A stretch of 64,000 nucleotides of DNA, taken from contig AP025573.1 in the NCBI GenBank assembly GCA_022845895.1, forward strand, positions 716,501 through 780,500, written 5' to 3'. The notes beneath the pieces are model-generated. The model was not told where the DNA came from. It made no database searches and was given only the letters and a program-made list of their open reading frames with translations. How positions within the stretch are numbered: position 1 is the stretch's first letter; each line of letters opens with the position of its first letter. Made by a program: the position numbers and the translations under genes. Below, piece after piece: positions 52,837 through 62,090 of the stretch. Source of the DNA: Lachnospiraceae bacterium. GTDB taxonomy: Bacteria > Bacillota > Clostridia > Lachnospirales > Lachnospiraceae.

Positions 52837-53097
52837 ATGGATAAGACACAGCATTACGTATTGTTTCCGAATCACGACAATGGCATGCGGTTACATAAGG
52901 AGCTTAAGGCCGAGGGGGTCAGGGCAGTCATTGCCCCGACTCCCAGGTCCGCGAGCAAATGCTGCGGCATCTCCCTTCTGATTGAAAAGGACGATATAGA
53001 AACGGTGAAAAGCTGTATCGCGGTACACGATATAGACATACTGGATATCGTGGAGATTGAAAGGGATATAAATCCCAACAGGGACAAATATTGTTAA
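52837..53097 (+). CDS. Se/S-carrier-like small protein (DUF3343)
   Basis: 86 residues. HYVLFPNHDNGMRLHKELK, then APTPRSASKCCGISLLIE with a vicinal Cys pair at ~residue 46, is the DUF3343/putative Se-S carrier pattern. Such proteins are often encoded beside selenium-metabolism genes or 2-hydroxyacyl-CoA dehydratase-type enzymes. Start ATG 52837 (GAGAGGCAAGTGG) or 52816. It may carry sulfur or selenium, or help cluster assembly; inference only. Confidence 0.75.
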   Translation: MDKTQHYVLFPNHDNGMRLHKELKAEGVRAVIAPTPRSASKCCGISLLIEKDDIETVKSCIAVHDIDILDIVEIERDINPNRDKYC

Positions 53098-53125
53098 ATG
53101 GAATTCGGATTATGGAGTTTGGATT

Positions 53126-53887
53126 ATGGATTATGTAGGTATTGATATCGGTTCAACTGCCTCCAAGGTGGTTGTGAGAGGCGGCACGGATAAAAGCTTT
53201 GTCCTCCCGACCGGGTGGAGCAGCAAGGAGACCTCGCTGACAATTAAAGATAAGCTGAAAGAAGACGGAATCGATGTCCTGTCGGAGGAGACGAAGGTAG
53301 TAGCTACCGGTTACGGGCGCGTGGCTGTAGAATTTGCAGATTACGTCATCACGGAGATAACATGCCATGCAAGGGGCGGCCGTGAGATTGCAGGAAATGA
53401 CTGTGCCGTCATCGACGTGGGCGGACAGGATACGAAGGTGATTATTGTCCAGAACGGAATGGTACAGGACTTCCTAATGAACGATAAATGTTCGGCCGGG
53501 ACGGGGAAGTTTCTCGAAATTATGGCCAACAGGCTCGGCATCACTTTGCAGGAATTATTTGATCTGGCAAAGACCGGAGAAGTTCTTTCCATAAGCTCCC
53601 TCTGTACCGTATTTGCAGAGTCCGAGGTCATCAACTATATCGGTGAAGGCCGGAAACGGGAAGACATAGCGGCAGGAGTCGTGGATTCGGTAGCGGCTAA
53701 AGTGGCCCAGCTGTGCAGGAAGAAGGACCTGCCGCCAAAGGTCATACTGACAGGGGGATTAAGCGGCAGCAGCTACTTTACAAAGATTCTTTCCGATAAG
53801 GTCGGACAGACGGTGGAGCCGACAGAATATGGCAGATATGCCGGAGCGCTCGGAGCAGCATTTTTGGCAGAAGAGAAGTCAAGATAA
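53126..53887 (+). CDS. Acyl-CoA dehydratase activase (HgdC-like ATPase)
   Basis: 253 residues, ASKHA fold: GIDIGSTASKVVV, DVGGQDTKVI and TGGLSGSSYF nucleotide motifs. The two cluster-binding Cys are in NDKCSAGTGKFLE (~residue 120) and SSLCTVFAESEV (~157), which bridge a [4Fe-4S] between two subunits. It injects low-potential electrons into the double-cubane reductase at 51534 at the expense of ATP. Confidence 0.92.
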   Translation: MDYVGIDIGSTASKVVVRGGTDKSFVLPTGWSSKETSLTIKDKLKEDGIDVLSEETKVVATGYGRVAVEFADYVITEITCHARGGREIAGNDCAVIDVGGQDTKVIIVQNGMVQDFLMNDKCSAGTGKFLEIMANRLGITLQELFDLAKTGEVLSISSLCTVFAESEVINYIGEGRKREDIAAGVVDSVAAKVAQLCRKKDLPPKVILTGGLSGSSYFTKILSDKVGQTVEPTEYGRYAGALGAAFLAEEKSR

Positions 53888-54041
53888 TTGACTTCTTTTT
53901 CATTGTATAAAATGCAATAATTTCTTCAAAACGGCAAAATTATTTTGAGGAAAACCGCTTAAATCCGAAAAAAGGCTATACAAGAAGTGTATTTGTGATA
54001 ATATATAATTACTTATCAAATCTGTGGGAGGATTGAAAATT

Positions 54042-56024
54042 ATGGAAATGTTGTTGAAGCTGGTCCCTGTTTTTGGGGTTCTTGCTCTGCTTTTTGCCGC
54101 ATATCTCGCAGCAAAAGTAGGCAGACAGGATGAAGGGACCGACAAGATGAAAGAGATAGCGGGCGCCATCAGTGACGGTGCCAAAGCGTTTCTGACGGCA
54201 GAATACAAGATACTTGTATTCTTCGTGGCAATCCTGTTTGTGCTGATTGGTGTTGGAATCGGCAACTGGATAACGGCAATATGTTTCGTGGTAGGAGCCG
54301 TATTCTCCACGCTGGCCGGGTATTTCGGAATGCAGGTGGCGACGAAAGCGAATGTAAGGACAGCCAATGCGGCTAAGACAAGCGGGATGAACAAAGCGCT
54401 TTCCATCGCGTTTTCCGGCGGGGCGGTCATGGGAATGTGCGTAGCCGGGCTTGGAGTGCTCGGAGTCAGCGTGATATACCTGATAACCGGCAATGTGGAA
54501 GTGCTGTCCGGATTCAGCCTGGGTGCTTCTTCTATCGCGCTTTTTGCACGTGTGGGAGGAGGAATCTATACGAAGGCGGCTGATGTAGGAGCTGATCTCG
54601 TGGGTAAAGTGGAAGCCGGAATTCCGGAAGACGACCCGCGTAACCCCGCTGTTATTGCTGATAATGTCGGTGATAATGTGGGTGATGTGGCAGGCATGGG
54701 TGCCGACCTGTTCGAGTCCTATGTCGGAGCACTGATATCGGCACTTACCCTTGGAATCGTCTATTTTAAGGCACCGGGAGCTATATTCCCGCTCATCATA
54801 GCCGGACTTGGCCTTGTGGGATCGATTCTGGGCACATTTTTTGTCAGGGGAGATGAAAAGTCGAATCCACATAAAGCATTGAAGATGGGAACATACGCCA
54901 CAAGTGTAATCGTCGTCGTGGTCGCGTTTATATTCAGCAATTACTTTTTCGGTGATTTTAAAGCTGCCATCGCTATCGTGGCAGGACTTGTCGTAGGCCT
55001 GCTCATCGGCATCATCACCGAAGTATACACTTCCGGTGATTACAAATCGGTAAAAGAGATAAGCGAGCAGTCCGAGACCGGAGCGGCTACGACGATCATA
55101 AGCGGTCTTGCGGTCGGTATGAAATCAACGGCAGTCCCGATTCTGTTCATCTGTGTCGGCATCTTTGTGGCTTATCAGGTGTGCGGCCTCTACGGCATCG
55201 CGCTTGCAGCGGTTGGGATGCTCTCTACTACAGCGATTACAGTTGCCGTGGATGCATACGGTCCGATAGCTGACAATGCAGGCGGCATCGCAGAGATGTC
55301 CGGTCTGGATCCGGAAGTGCGTAAGATTACGGATAAGCTGGATGCGGTCGGCAATACGACGGCAGCGATAGGCAAAGGCTTTGCCATCGGTTCAGCGGCT
55401 CTTACGGCGCTGGCATTGTTCGTGTCCTATGCAGAGGCAGTGGATCTTAAGACGATAGACATACTCGACAACCGGGTAATCATCGGACTGTTTATCGGAG
55501 GTATGCTTCCATTCCTGTTCTCTTCTATGACGATGCAGTCTGTCTCCAAGGCGGCATATCAGATGATCGAGGAAGTAAGACGCCAGTTCAAATCCATGCC
55601 CGGTATTATGGAAGGGACGACAAAGCCAGACTACAAATCATGCGTTGCCATATCGACGACCGCAGCGCTTAAGGAAATGCTCGTTCCTGGCATCATGGCA
55701 GTGGCGGCTCCGCTTATCATCGGAATCGTACTCGGGCCTGCAGCGCTTGGCGGTCTGCTTACCGGCGCTCTTGTGACCGGTGTGCTTATGGCAATCTTCA
55801 TGTCCAATGCCGGAGGTGCATGGGATAATGCAAAGAAATATATCGAAGACGGCAATCACGGTGGAAAGGGCAGCGAGGCCCATAAAGCGGCAGTTGTCGG
55901 CGATACGGTCGGCGATCCGTTTAAGGATACGTCAGGCCCGTCCATCAATATACTGATTAAGCTGATGACAATCGTGTCACTTGTATTTGCGCCACTGTTC
56001 TTGTCAATAGGCGGATTGTTATAA
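54042..56024 (+). CDS. hppA: Membrane-bound ion-pumping pyrophosphatase, K+-dependent type
   Basis: 660 residues, about 16 helices. Hydrolyses PPi and pumps H+ and/or Na+. PPi site [25 protein letters not shown] (in part) and [21 protein letters not shown], plus C-terminal [29 protein letters not shown] has Ala where K+-independent enzymes have Lys (GNTTKA), so it is K+-dependent by the known rule. Start ATG 54042 after GGGAGG; GTG 54024 also in frame. H+ versus Na+ is not decided here. Confidence 0.96.
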   Translation: MEMLLKLVPVFGVLALLFAAYLAAKVGRQDEGTDKMKEIAGAISDGAKAFLTAEYKILVFFVAILFVLIGVGIGNWITAICFVVGAVFSTLAGYFGMQVATKANVRTANAAKTSGMNKALSIAFSGGAVMGMCVAGLGVLGVSVIYLITGNVEVLSGFSLGASSIALFARVGGGIYTKAADVGADLVGKVEAGIPEDDPRNPAVIADNVGDNVGDVAGMGADLFESYVGALISALTLGIVYFKAPGAIFPLIIAGLGLVGSILGTFFVRGDEKSNPHKALKMGTYATSVIVVVVAFIFSNYFFGDFKAAIAIVAGLVVGLLIGIITEVYTSGDYKSVKEISEQSETGAATTIISGLAVGMKSTAVPILFICVGIFVAYQVCGLYGIALAAVGMLSTTAITVAVDAYGPIADNAGGIAEMSGLDPEVRKITDKLDAVGNTTAAIGKGFAIGSAALTALALFVSYAEAVDLKTIDILDNRVIIGLFIGGMLPFLFSSMTMQSVSKAAYQMIEEVRRQFKSMPGIMEGTTKPDYKSCVAISTTAALKEMLVPGIMAVAAPLIIGIVLGPAALGGLLTGALVTGVLMAIFMSNAGGAWDNAKKYIEDGNHGGKGSEAHKAAVVGDTVGDPFKDTSGPSINILIKLMTIVSLVFAPLFLSIGGLL

Positions 56025-56030
56025 GATGAT

Positions 56031-56073
56031 AAAAGGTACAGGGCAGCGGAATAAGCTGCCCTGTACCTTTTTA
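56031..56073 (+). terminator. Terminator after hppA, GGTACAGGGC repeat type
   Basis: 17-bp stem AAAAGGTACAGGGCAGC / GCTGCCCTGTACCTTTT with 7-base loop. The AGGTACAGGG arm equals the inner arm of the composite REP at 9946. Confidence 0.88.
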
Positions 56074-56130
56074 GTAATCGTAATTACTTATACAAATCGT
56101 AATAGCCTTAACTGTTTATAAATTCAGTGA

Positions 56131-56202
56131 TTATTTCTGCGGATGGTTCAGCATTTGACGTAATCGCCGGGTGTCCGCGTGTTTTGAAAAAATGTATGAC
56201 AT
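56131..56202 (-). CDS. Possible 23-residue small protein
   Basis: TTAGGAGGCAAAAAT then ATG gives a 23-codon frame beginning MSYIFSKHADTRRL and ending MLNHPQK. The ribosome site is excellent. It follows the methyltransferase gene by 36 bases on the same strand. No family recognised; could be a remnant of a longer gene. Confidence 0.3.
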   Translation of the reverse strand: MSYIFSKHADTRRLRQMLNHPQK

Positions 56203-56238
56203 ATTTTTGCCTCCTAATCTTTGCTTATAGAAATCACA

Positions 56239-56985
56239 TTACTTCTTTTGTCCCTGTGCGACAACGATGAGCCGACAGCTTTCTTCACAATAAGGGCTTC
56301 GGTCATAGTCGCCATATATCTGTATATTGCCAAATCCGGCTTCTGAGAGAAGCCGCCTGTAATCATCATCCAGTATAATCTTATAGACGATATCATATTG
56401 GCTGCTTTCCAGCCGTACTTTTGAATGATACAGATCGAGAACGTGTATCGTCTGGAACTGATTGTCATGTTCCTTCACAAATATCCGGGAAAAATCCTCT
56501 CTGTTCACAACGACTTCTATGGGTGGAAGTGATAACGTATAAGGTGTCGTACCCTGGGTCAACACGAGCAGGCCATTCGTCCTTAGCCGGTCCTTCATGG
56601 ACTGGAGTGCCGTGACCAGATCTTCGTCGGTATGCAGATGGGGCAGTGATGTCGTGAGGCAGATGACAGCGTCAAACTGTTCTGCGAATGCCTGTCCCAG
56701 ATACCTGAAATCACATTGCCGTAATGGAATATTCTTCCCGCATTTCTCCAGATTTTTCGATGCGACACTAAGCATAGAAGCGGAAAAGTCGGATCCATGA
56801 ACACGGTATCCCAGCTCCGATAACATATACAGATGCTGCCCGGTACCGCAGGCGCAGTCTAATACTGTTTCAACATTGTATTCGGTAAATAACTGCTGGA
56901 AAAATGACCTTTCACTCCCAAGGTAATTCTCAATGCTTCCAAATTCATCGTAGTCATAGGCAAACTTTTCGTAGAGATCTTTCAA
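56239..56985 (-). CDS. Class I SAM-dependent methyltransferase
   Basis: 248 residues. SAM motif I VLDCACGTGQHLYMLSELG (~residues 41-59), acidic end of strand 2 HGSDFSASML, motif for strand 4 FDAVICLTTSLPHL, then LLVLTQGT. A C-terminal half of unassigned specificity follows. Substrate unknown. Minus strand, alone apart from the small frame downstream. Confidence 0.85.
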   Translation of the reverse strand: MKDLYEKFAYDYDEFGSIENYLGSERSFFQQLFTEYNVETVLDCACGTGQHLYMLSELGYRVHGSDFSASMLSVASKNLEKCGKNIPLRQCDFRYLGQAFAEQFDAVICLTTSLPHLHTDEDLVTALQSMKDRLRTNGLLVLTQGTTPYTLSLPPIEVVVNREDFSRIFVKEHDNQFQTIHVLDLYHSKVRLESSQYDIVYKIILDDDYRRLLSEAGFGNIQIYGDYDRSPYCEESCRLIVVAQGQKK

Positions 56986-57186
56986 CCGTACACCTCCCAG
57001 ATTATTAAGAATATTGTTTCCTGTCGACAGCTTGATTGTATCACATGCAGTTCCATATTACAAAGTTAACATTTCCGTACAGGCCAGATATATTTCCAGA
57101 ACCGCTCCGGATTAAAATAAAAGTAAATCATTCTTCCAGGTGTCGTATCGAAGCAGTATTCTGCTTTTTTATGCAGAATCCAATTT

Positions 57187-57219
57187 GGGACGTAACCATT
57201 TTCAAAAAGGCTACGTCCC
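57187..57219. repeat. REP-like palindrome after nagB
   Basis: GGGACGTAACC / GGCTACGTCCC around ATTTTCAAAAA; same family as 9991-10023. A further ATTCTGC / GCAGAAT inverted pair lies at 57159-57180. It sits at the 3' end of nagB and may terminate it; the rest of 56986-57236 shows no gene. Confidence 0.8.
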
Positions 57220-57236
57220 AAATGAATGTTTAATGA

Positions 57237-57962
57237 CTACATTTTACTCAGTGCTGCTTCGTCGGCTACGATGATTACATCGTTGTGCATCTGGAGGATG
57301 GACGCCGGAACGGCCGGTGTCACGGGGCCGTTTACAACTTTGGCAAGAATATCGGCCTTGTCATCGCCGCTTACGACTACGAGGACCTTCCGTGCCTGCA
57401 TGATTGTTTTGATTCCCATCGTGTATGCCTGCCTTGGCACATCGGCCTCTGTGGCGAAGAAGCGTTTGTTTGCTTCTATCGTGCTTTCTGTCAGGTCCAC
57501 ACAGTGCGTCTCTTTTTCAAATTCGTCGGCCGGTTCGTTAAAACCGATATGTCCGTTATGACCGAGGCCGAGCAGCTGTAGGTCGATGCCGCCGCAGCCT
57601 GCGATAATATCATTGTATGCCTGGCACGCCCTGTCGGAATTTGCTTCCAGCCCGTCGGGCACGAAAGTGCGTGCTTTGTCGATGTTGATATGGTCAAACA
57701 GGTTATGGTTCATAAAGTAACGGTAGCTTTGGTCGTGGTCAGGACCGAGCCCCTTGTATTCATCCAGGTTGACGCTTGTAACGGCAGAGAAATCCAGATC
57801 CCCGTTTTCATAAGATTTAATCAGGTTCTTGTACGTACCGATTGGCGTAGATCCTGTTGCAAGACCAAGCACGCAGTCCGGCTTCAATATAACCTCGGAA
57901 GAGATGATATTGGCGGCTTTGCGGCTTAAGTCCTCATAGTCTTTTGCTCTGTAAATTTTCAT
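57237..57962 (-). CDS. nagB: Glucosamine-6-phosphate deaminase
   Basis: Converts glucosamine-6-phosphate to fructose-6-phosphate and ammonia, the last step of amino sugar catabolism. 241 residues. LGLATGSTPIGTY (~36), NLDEYKGL with catalytic Asp (~72), and LGLGHNGHIGFNEPA with Asp/His/Glu active-site residues (~135-148). ATG 57962 uses GGAG inside the upstream ATGGAGAAAACT; an ATG four codons earlier is possible. Divergent from the nan operon and sharing its control region. Confidence 0.95.
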   Translation of the reverse strand: MKIYRAKDYEDLSRKAANIISSEVILKPDCVLGLATGSTPIGTYKNLIKSYENGDLDFSAVTSVNLDEYKGLGPDHDQSYRYFMNHNLFDHINIDKARTFVPDGLEANSDRACQAYNDIIAGCGGIDLQLLGLGHNGHIGFNEPADEFEKETHCVDLTESTIEANKRFFATEADVPRQAYTMGIKTIMQARKVLVVVSGDDKADILAKVVNGPVTPAVPASILQMHNDVIIVADEAALSKM

Positions 57963-58034
57963 AGTTTTCTCCATTTCCTTTCTTTTTTGATATAAGTACA
58001 GCCTGAAACGGCCAGCTGCAAGGAGCTATTCCTC

Positions 58035-58070
58035 TACTAATTAGTATATCAACAAGTCAGCAGATTTCAA
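58035..58070 (-). promoter_or_regulatory. nagB promoter with overlapping palindrome
   Basis: Minus strand TTGAAA (58065-58070), 16-base spacer, TATACT (58043-58048). A perfect 12-bp palindrome TACTAATTAGTA (58035-58046) overlaps the -10, a natural operator position for the RpiR-type regulator encoded at 63043. Confidence 0.6.
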
Positions 58071-58200
58071 CAAATAAATATGGAATCGAAAGAAGGTACG
58101 TGCCATTGTGCAATTTTAACAAAAGAATGCATAAAATATCACCCATGGAGACATGTTAAAAGGAAAAGAGTGAAAGAACTTTCAGAACATTTGCAATGTA

Positions 58201-58229
58201 TTGAAAATAAAAACATGAAGGCCTATACT
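58201..58229 (+). promoter_or_regulatory. Promoter for the nan operon
   Basis: TTGAAA (58201-58206), 17-base spacer, TATACT (58224-58229), 32 bases before nanE. The 287 bases between nagB and nanE otherwise hold no gene. Confidence 0.7.
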
Positions 58230-58261
58230 TTATATCAGATAGAGCAAGGAGGAAGAGAAAC

Positions 58262-58948
58262 ATGGACGATCAAGTGAAACAGTTAGAGGGGAAATTGATA
58301 GTATCCTGCCAGGCGCTTCCGCATGAACCGCTGCATTCATCATTTATCATGGGAAGAATGGCACTGGCTGCCAGAGAAGGAGGGGCTTCCGGCATTCGTG
58401 CGAATACAAAAGAAGATATCGCTGAGATAAAGTCGCAGGTAGAGCTTCCGGTCATCGGAATCGTGAAGAGGGATTACGAGGGCTGCGGAGTATATATCAC
58501 ACCGACAATGAAAGAAATCGAAGAGCTGATGGAAGTTAAGCCAGAGATTATTGCCATGGATGCGACAAAGGACGTGAGGCCGGGCGGCGTAACGCTGGAT
58601 GAATTCTTTGCGCAGGTTAAGGAGCGCTATCCGGACCAGCTGCTCATGGCGGACTGCTCCACCGTAGAAGAGGCCGTCCACGCGGATGAGCTTGGATTTG
58701 ATTTCATAGGGACGACGATGGTCGGCTATACAAAGCAGAGCAGACATCTGAAAATAGATGAAAATGATTTTGAGGTTCTGAGAGAAATCGTGGCAAAAGT
58801 AAAACACCCGGTTATCGCGGAAGGCAATATCAACACCCCTGAAAAGGCAAAGAGAGTAATTGAACTCGGCGCATTTGCCGTAGTCGTCGGCTCCATCATT
58901 ACAAGGCCGCAGCTGATTACAAAATCATTTGCGGATGTATTGGAATAA
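58262..58948 (+). CDS. nanE: N-acetylmannosamine-6-phosphate 2-epimerase
   Basis: Converts ManNAc-6-P to GlcNAc-6-P. 228-residue TIM barrel. [23 protein letters not shown] (in part), GIVKRDYEG with catalytic Lys, [35 protein letters not shown] and [10 protein letters not shown] are the family motifs. AAGGAGG before the ATG. First gene of the operon. Confidence 0.95.
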   Translation: MDDQVKQLEGKLIVSCQALPHEPLHSSFIMGRMALAAREGGASGIRANTKEDIAEIKSQVELPVIGIVKRDYEGCGVYITPTMKEIEELMEVKPEIIAMDATKDVRPGGVTLDEFFAQVKERYPDQLLMADCSTVEEAVHADELGFDFIGTTMVGYTKQSRHLKIDENDFEVLREIVAKVKHPVIAEGNINTPEKAKRVIELGAFAVVVGSIITRPQLITKSFADVLE

Positions 58949-58996
58949 ACAGGTAACAATATAATTGAGATATTTAAGTAAAAGGAGAAGTGTATC

Positions 58997-59914
58997 ATGA
59001 GAAATCTGGACAAGTACAAAGGAGTTATACCAGCATTTTATGCCTGTTATGATGAGGTCGGCAATATCAGCCCGGAAGGTGTACAGGCACTGACGCGTTA
59101 TTTTGTGAAGAAGGGCGTAAAAGGCGTATACGTGAATGGCTCATCAGGAGAATGCATCTACCAGAGCGTAGAAGACAAGAAGATTGTCCTGGAAAATGTA
59201 ATGGAAGCCGCACAGGGGAAGCTTACGGTTATTGCACACGTCGCCTGTAACAATACGGAGGACAGCAAGGTGCTGGCTGCCCATGCGGAACGTCTCGGCG
59301 TAGATGCCATAGCCGCGATACCTCCGATTTATTTCCGTCTGCCGGAGCATGCCATTGCAAATTACTGGAATGATATCAGCGCTGCTGCCCCGAATACGGA
59401 TTTTGTCATCTATAATATACCTCAGCTCGCAGGCGTTGCGCTTACGATGGACCTGTTTGCTGAGATGAGAAAGAATCCAAGAGTCATCGGCGTGAAGAAT
59501 TCATCTATGCCGGTACAGGATATCCAGATGTTCAAAGCTGCTGCGGGAGAGGATTATATCATCTTCAACGGGCCGGACGAACAGTTCATGAGCGGCCGTG
59601 TCATCGGGGCGGAAGGAGCAATCGGCGGAACCTACGGTGCGATGCCGGAGCTGTTCCTTAAGCTGGATGAACTGGTGCGGGCAGGCAAGATGGAAGAGGC
59701 GAGACAACTGCAGTATGACATCAATTCCATCATCTACAAAATGTGCGCGGCGCACGGCAACATGTACGGCGTCATCAAAGAAATCCTTAAGTTAAATGAA
59801 GGCCTTATGCTCGGCGGAGTGCGTAAGCCGCTGCCTTCTCTTGTGGAGGCGGACATGGCTGTCGTAAAAGAGGCGGCTCAGATGATTACAGATGCGAAAG
59901 CGAAATATTTATAG
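58997..59914 (+). CDS. nanA: N-acetylneuraminate lyase
   Basis: Aldolase splitting sialic acid into ManNAc and pyruvate. 305 residues, DHDPS-like barrel. GSSGECIYQS (substrate carboxylate loop), FVIYNIPQLAG with catalytic Tyr (~138), Schiff-base Lys in VIGVKNSSM (~165) and GADEQ-like FNGPDEQFMSG. AAGGAG ahead of the ATG. Confidence 0.93.
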   Translation: MRNLDKYKGVIPAFYACYDEVGNISPEGVQALTRYFVKKGVKGVYVNGSSGECIYQSVEDKKIVLENVMEAAQGKLTVIAHVACNNTEDSKVLAAHAERLGVDAIAAIPPIYFRLPEHAIANYWNDISAAAPNTDFVIYNIPQLAGVALTMDLFAEMRKNPRVIGVKNSSMPVQDIQMFKAAAGEDYIIFNGPDEQFMSGRVIGAEGAIGGTYGAMPELFLKLDELVRAGKMEEARQLQYDINSIIYKMCAAHGNMYGVIKEILKLNEGLMLGGVRKPLPSLVEADMAVVKEAAQMITDAKAKYL

Positions 59915-59939
59915 GTTGATACTTTAGGAGGAAGAGAAG

Positions 59940-61445
59940 ATGCAGGGTTTTACAGTCATTGATTTGGTTATTCTGATTGTGTATTTGGCAGCGGTACTAT
60001 TCGCCGGCCTTCATTTTGCCAAAAGAGAGATGAAGGGGAAAGAATATTTTAAAGGAGATGGAACCGTACCGTGGTGGGTGACGTCCGTATCCATCTTTGC
60101 TACTTTGTTAAGTCCCATATCCTTCCTGTCACTTGCGGGAAATTCTTATGCCGGAACATGGATTATGTGGTTTGCGCAGCTCGGCATGCTGCTGGCAATC
60201 CCGCTTACGATCAGGTATTTCCTTCCGATATACAGCAAGCTGGATATCGATACGGCGTACCATTATCTGGAACTACGGTTTGGAAGCAAGGGGCTGCGCG
60301 TGCTCGGAGCCGTCATGTTCATCATCTATCAGGTCGGGCGTATGTCCATCATCATGTACCTGCCTTGCATGGTACTTGGAAGCCTGACGGGAATCAGTGT
60401 GAACGTGCTCATCATCATCATGGGGGTCATAGCCATCATCTACTCATATACAGGAGGGCTTAAATCTGTGCTCTGGACAGACTTTATCCAGGGGTCCGTC
60501 CTCCTGATAGGTGTTACATTTGCCCTGATATTCCTGCTCGCCAACATAGACGGCGGAATCGGAGCCATCTTCCATTCCTTCACGGCAGAGCATAAGTTCC
60601 TTGCAGTGGATCAGCCGATATTTGACATAAATATATTAAAAGACAGCGTATTCATCATGATTGTAGGGGCAGGGCTCAACACGATGGGCTCTTACGTATC
60701 GAGCCAGGACATCGTGCAGCGCTTTACGACAACGACGGATACGAAGAAGCTGAACAAGATGATGCTTACGAACGGAGCGCTTTCCATCTTCATCGCAACC
60801 GTATTCTACCTTATCGGTACAGGACTGTACGTGTTCTATCAGCAGAACGCGCTTCCGCCGGCAGCGGCACAGGACCAGATATTTGCGTCCTATATCGCGT
60901 TCGAGCTTCCGGTAGGTATCACAGGACTTCTGCTGGCAGCCATCTATGCGGCGTCACAGTCCACGCTGTCTACGGGACTCAACTCCGTGGCATCGAGCTG
61001 GACTTTGGACATCCAGGCAAGACTCACGAAGAAGGAATTAAGCTTCGAGCGGCAGACGAAGATAGGACAGTACGTATCGCTTATCGTCGGCATCTTTGCC
61101 ATCGCAGTTGCCATGGTGCTGGCAAACGGAGGCGTGAAGTCTGCGTATGAATGGTTCAACGGGTTCATGGGACTTGTGCTCGGTATCCTCGTGGGGACAT
61201 TCATCCTTGGTGCATTTACGAAGAAAGCCAACACATTTGGCGCGGTTGCAGCGTTTATAGCAGCGTCAGCCGTCATGGTCGGTATCAAGTATTTTGCGCC
61301 GGCAGGAAGCGTATCGATCTGGTCCTACTCGCTTATCTCCATCGCCGTATCCCTCGTGGTGGGCATCCCGGCAAGCCTTATCTGGAGAAAGGTAAAGGGC
61401 GATGACAGCGTTCCTGCACCGGACACGACCGTATTTAAAAATTAG
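59940..61445 (+). CDS. nanT: Sodium:solute symporter, sialic acid type
   Basis: SSS-family (LeuT fold) Na+ symporter, 501 residues, ~13 helices. LVILIVYLAAVLFAGLHFAKRE start, SIFATLLSPISFLSLAGNSYAG (helix 1-2), GAGLNTMGSYVSSQDIVQRF and ASQSTLSTGLNSVAS (helix 8, Na+ site Ser/Thr) are typical. Placed directly after nanA, so sialic acid is the likely substrate; the symbol denotes function, not homology to E. coli NanT. Confidence 0.88.
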   Translation: MQGFTVIDLVILIVYLAAVLFAGLHFAKREMKGKEYFKGDGTVPWWVTSVSIFATLLSPISFLSLAGNSYAGTWIMWFAQLGMLLAIPLTIRYFLPIYSKLDIDTAYHYLELRFGSKGLRVLGAVMFIIYQVGRMSIIMYLPCMVLGSLTGISVNVLIIIMGVIAIIYSYTGGLKSVLWTDFIQGSVLLIGVTFALIFLLANIDGGIGAIFHSFTAEHKFLAVDQPIFDINILKDSVFIMIVGAGLNTMGSYVSSQDIVQRFTTTTDTKKLNKMMLTNGALSIFIATVFYLIGTGLYVFYQQNALPPAAAQDQIFASYIAFELPVGITGLLLAAIYAASQSTLSTGLNSVASSWTLDIQARLTKKELSFERQTKIGQYVSLIVGIFAIAVAMVLANGGVKSAYEWFNGFMGLVLGILVGTFILGAFTKKANTFGAVAAFIAASAVMVGIKYFAPAGSVSIWSYSLISIAVSLVVGIPASLIWRKVKGDDSVPAPDTTVFKN

Positions 61446-61470
61446 TGATAGAAAGGGAGGATCCGCAGAC

Positions 61471-61923
61471 ATGGTTTTTGGAAATATCCGTAATATAGAA
61501 GAATATACGTTCCTGGAGAGCCAGGTAAAAGAGTGTTTTGACTATGCCAGGGAACATGATTTGAAGGCATATGAAAAGGGGAGCCACGAGATAGACGGAG
61601 ACAGGCTGTTCGTCAATATCGCAGAGTATACGACGACAGAGGCCGATAACCGGTTCTGGGAAGCGCACAGGGAGTATCTGGACATACACGTCATGCTGGC
61701 TGGACCGGAACAGATAGATGTGAACTTTATCGATAATATGGAGCAGAAAGAATACGTGCCCGCAGATGATTTCCTTCCTATGGATGGGGACAAGAACGGT
61801 CATGTAGTGCTGGAAGACGGAGATTTTCTGATCTGCTATCCACATGACGCACACCGTACGGCGGTTAAGGCAGGGGAGCCGGCAGCGATTAAAAAGGCGA
61901 TATTTAAAGTACGGATCCATTAA
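61471..61923 (+). CDS. nanQ: YhcH/YjgK/YiaL family protein (NanQ-like)
   Basis: 150-residue cupin-like protein. FWEAHREYLDIHVMLAGPEQIDV and CYPHDAHRTAV carry the conserved His and Glu that bind metal in the family. E. coli NanQ/YhcH acts as a sialic acid anomerase helper. GGGAGG precedes ATG 61471; the frame extends upstream into nanT but is not needed. Confidence 0.88.
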   Translation: MVFGNIRNIEEYTFLESQVKECFDYAREHDLKAYEKGSHEIDGDRLFVNIAEYTTTEADNRFWEAHREYLDIHVMLAGPEQIDVNFIDNMEQKEYVPADDFLPMDGDKNGHVVLEDGDFLICYPHDAHRTAVKAGEPAAIKKAIFKVRIH

Positions 61924-61931
61924 AGAGGATG

Positions 61932-61968
61932 AGGGTCAGGCTTCTGTGGCAGCAGGGGCCTGGCCCCT
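61932..61968 (+). repeat. Hairpin of the GGGGTCTGRCCCC repeat family between nanQ and nanK
   Basis: AGGGTCAGGC / GCCTGGCCCCT stem with one bulged C, same bulge and loop length as 36163-36197. Tail CTTCGG is not a T-run, so it may weaken rather than end transcription of nanK. Confidence 0.65.
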
Positions 61969-62090
61969 TCGGACATGGAGGAGAAGTCCGAGGGAGCAAG
62001 AGGGCACCTGATATGCCGGGGACAGCAGATTGCAGAAAATATTGTCTTATATTATAATGGTAACAGTGGCAAAGAGGCTGAGGAGAATAT

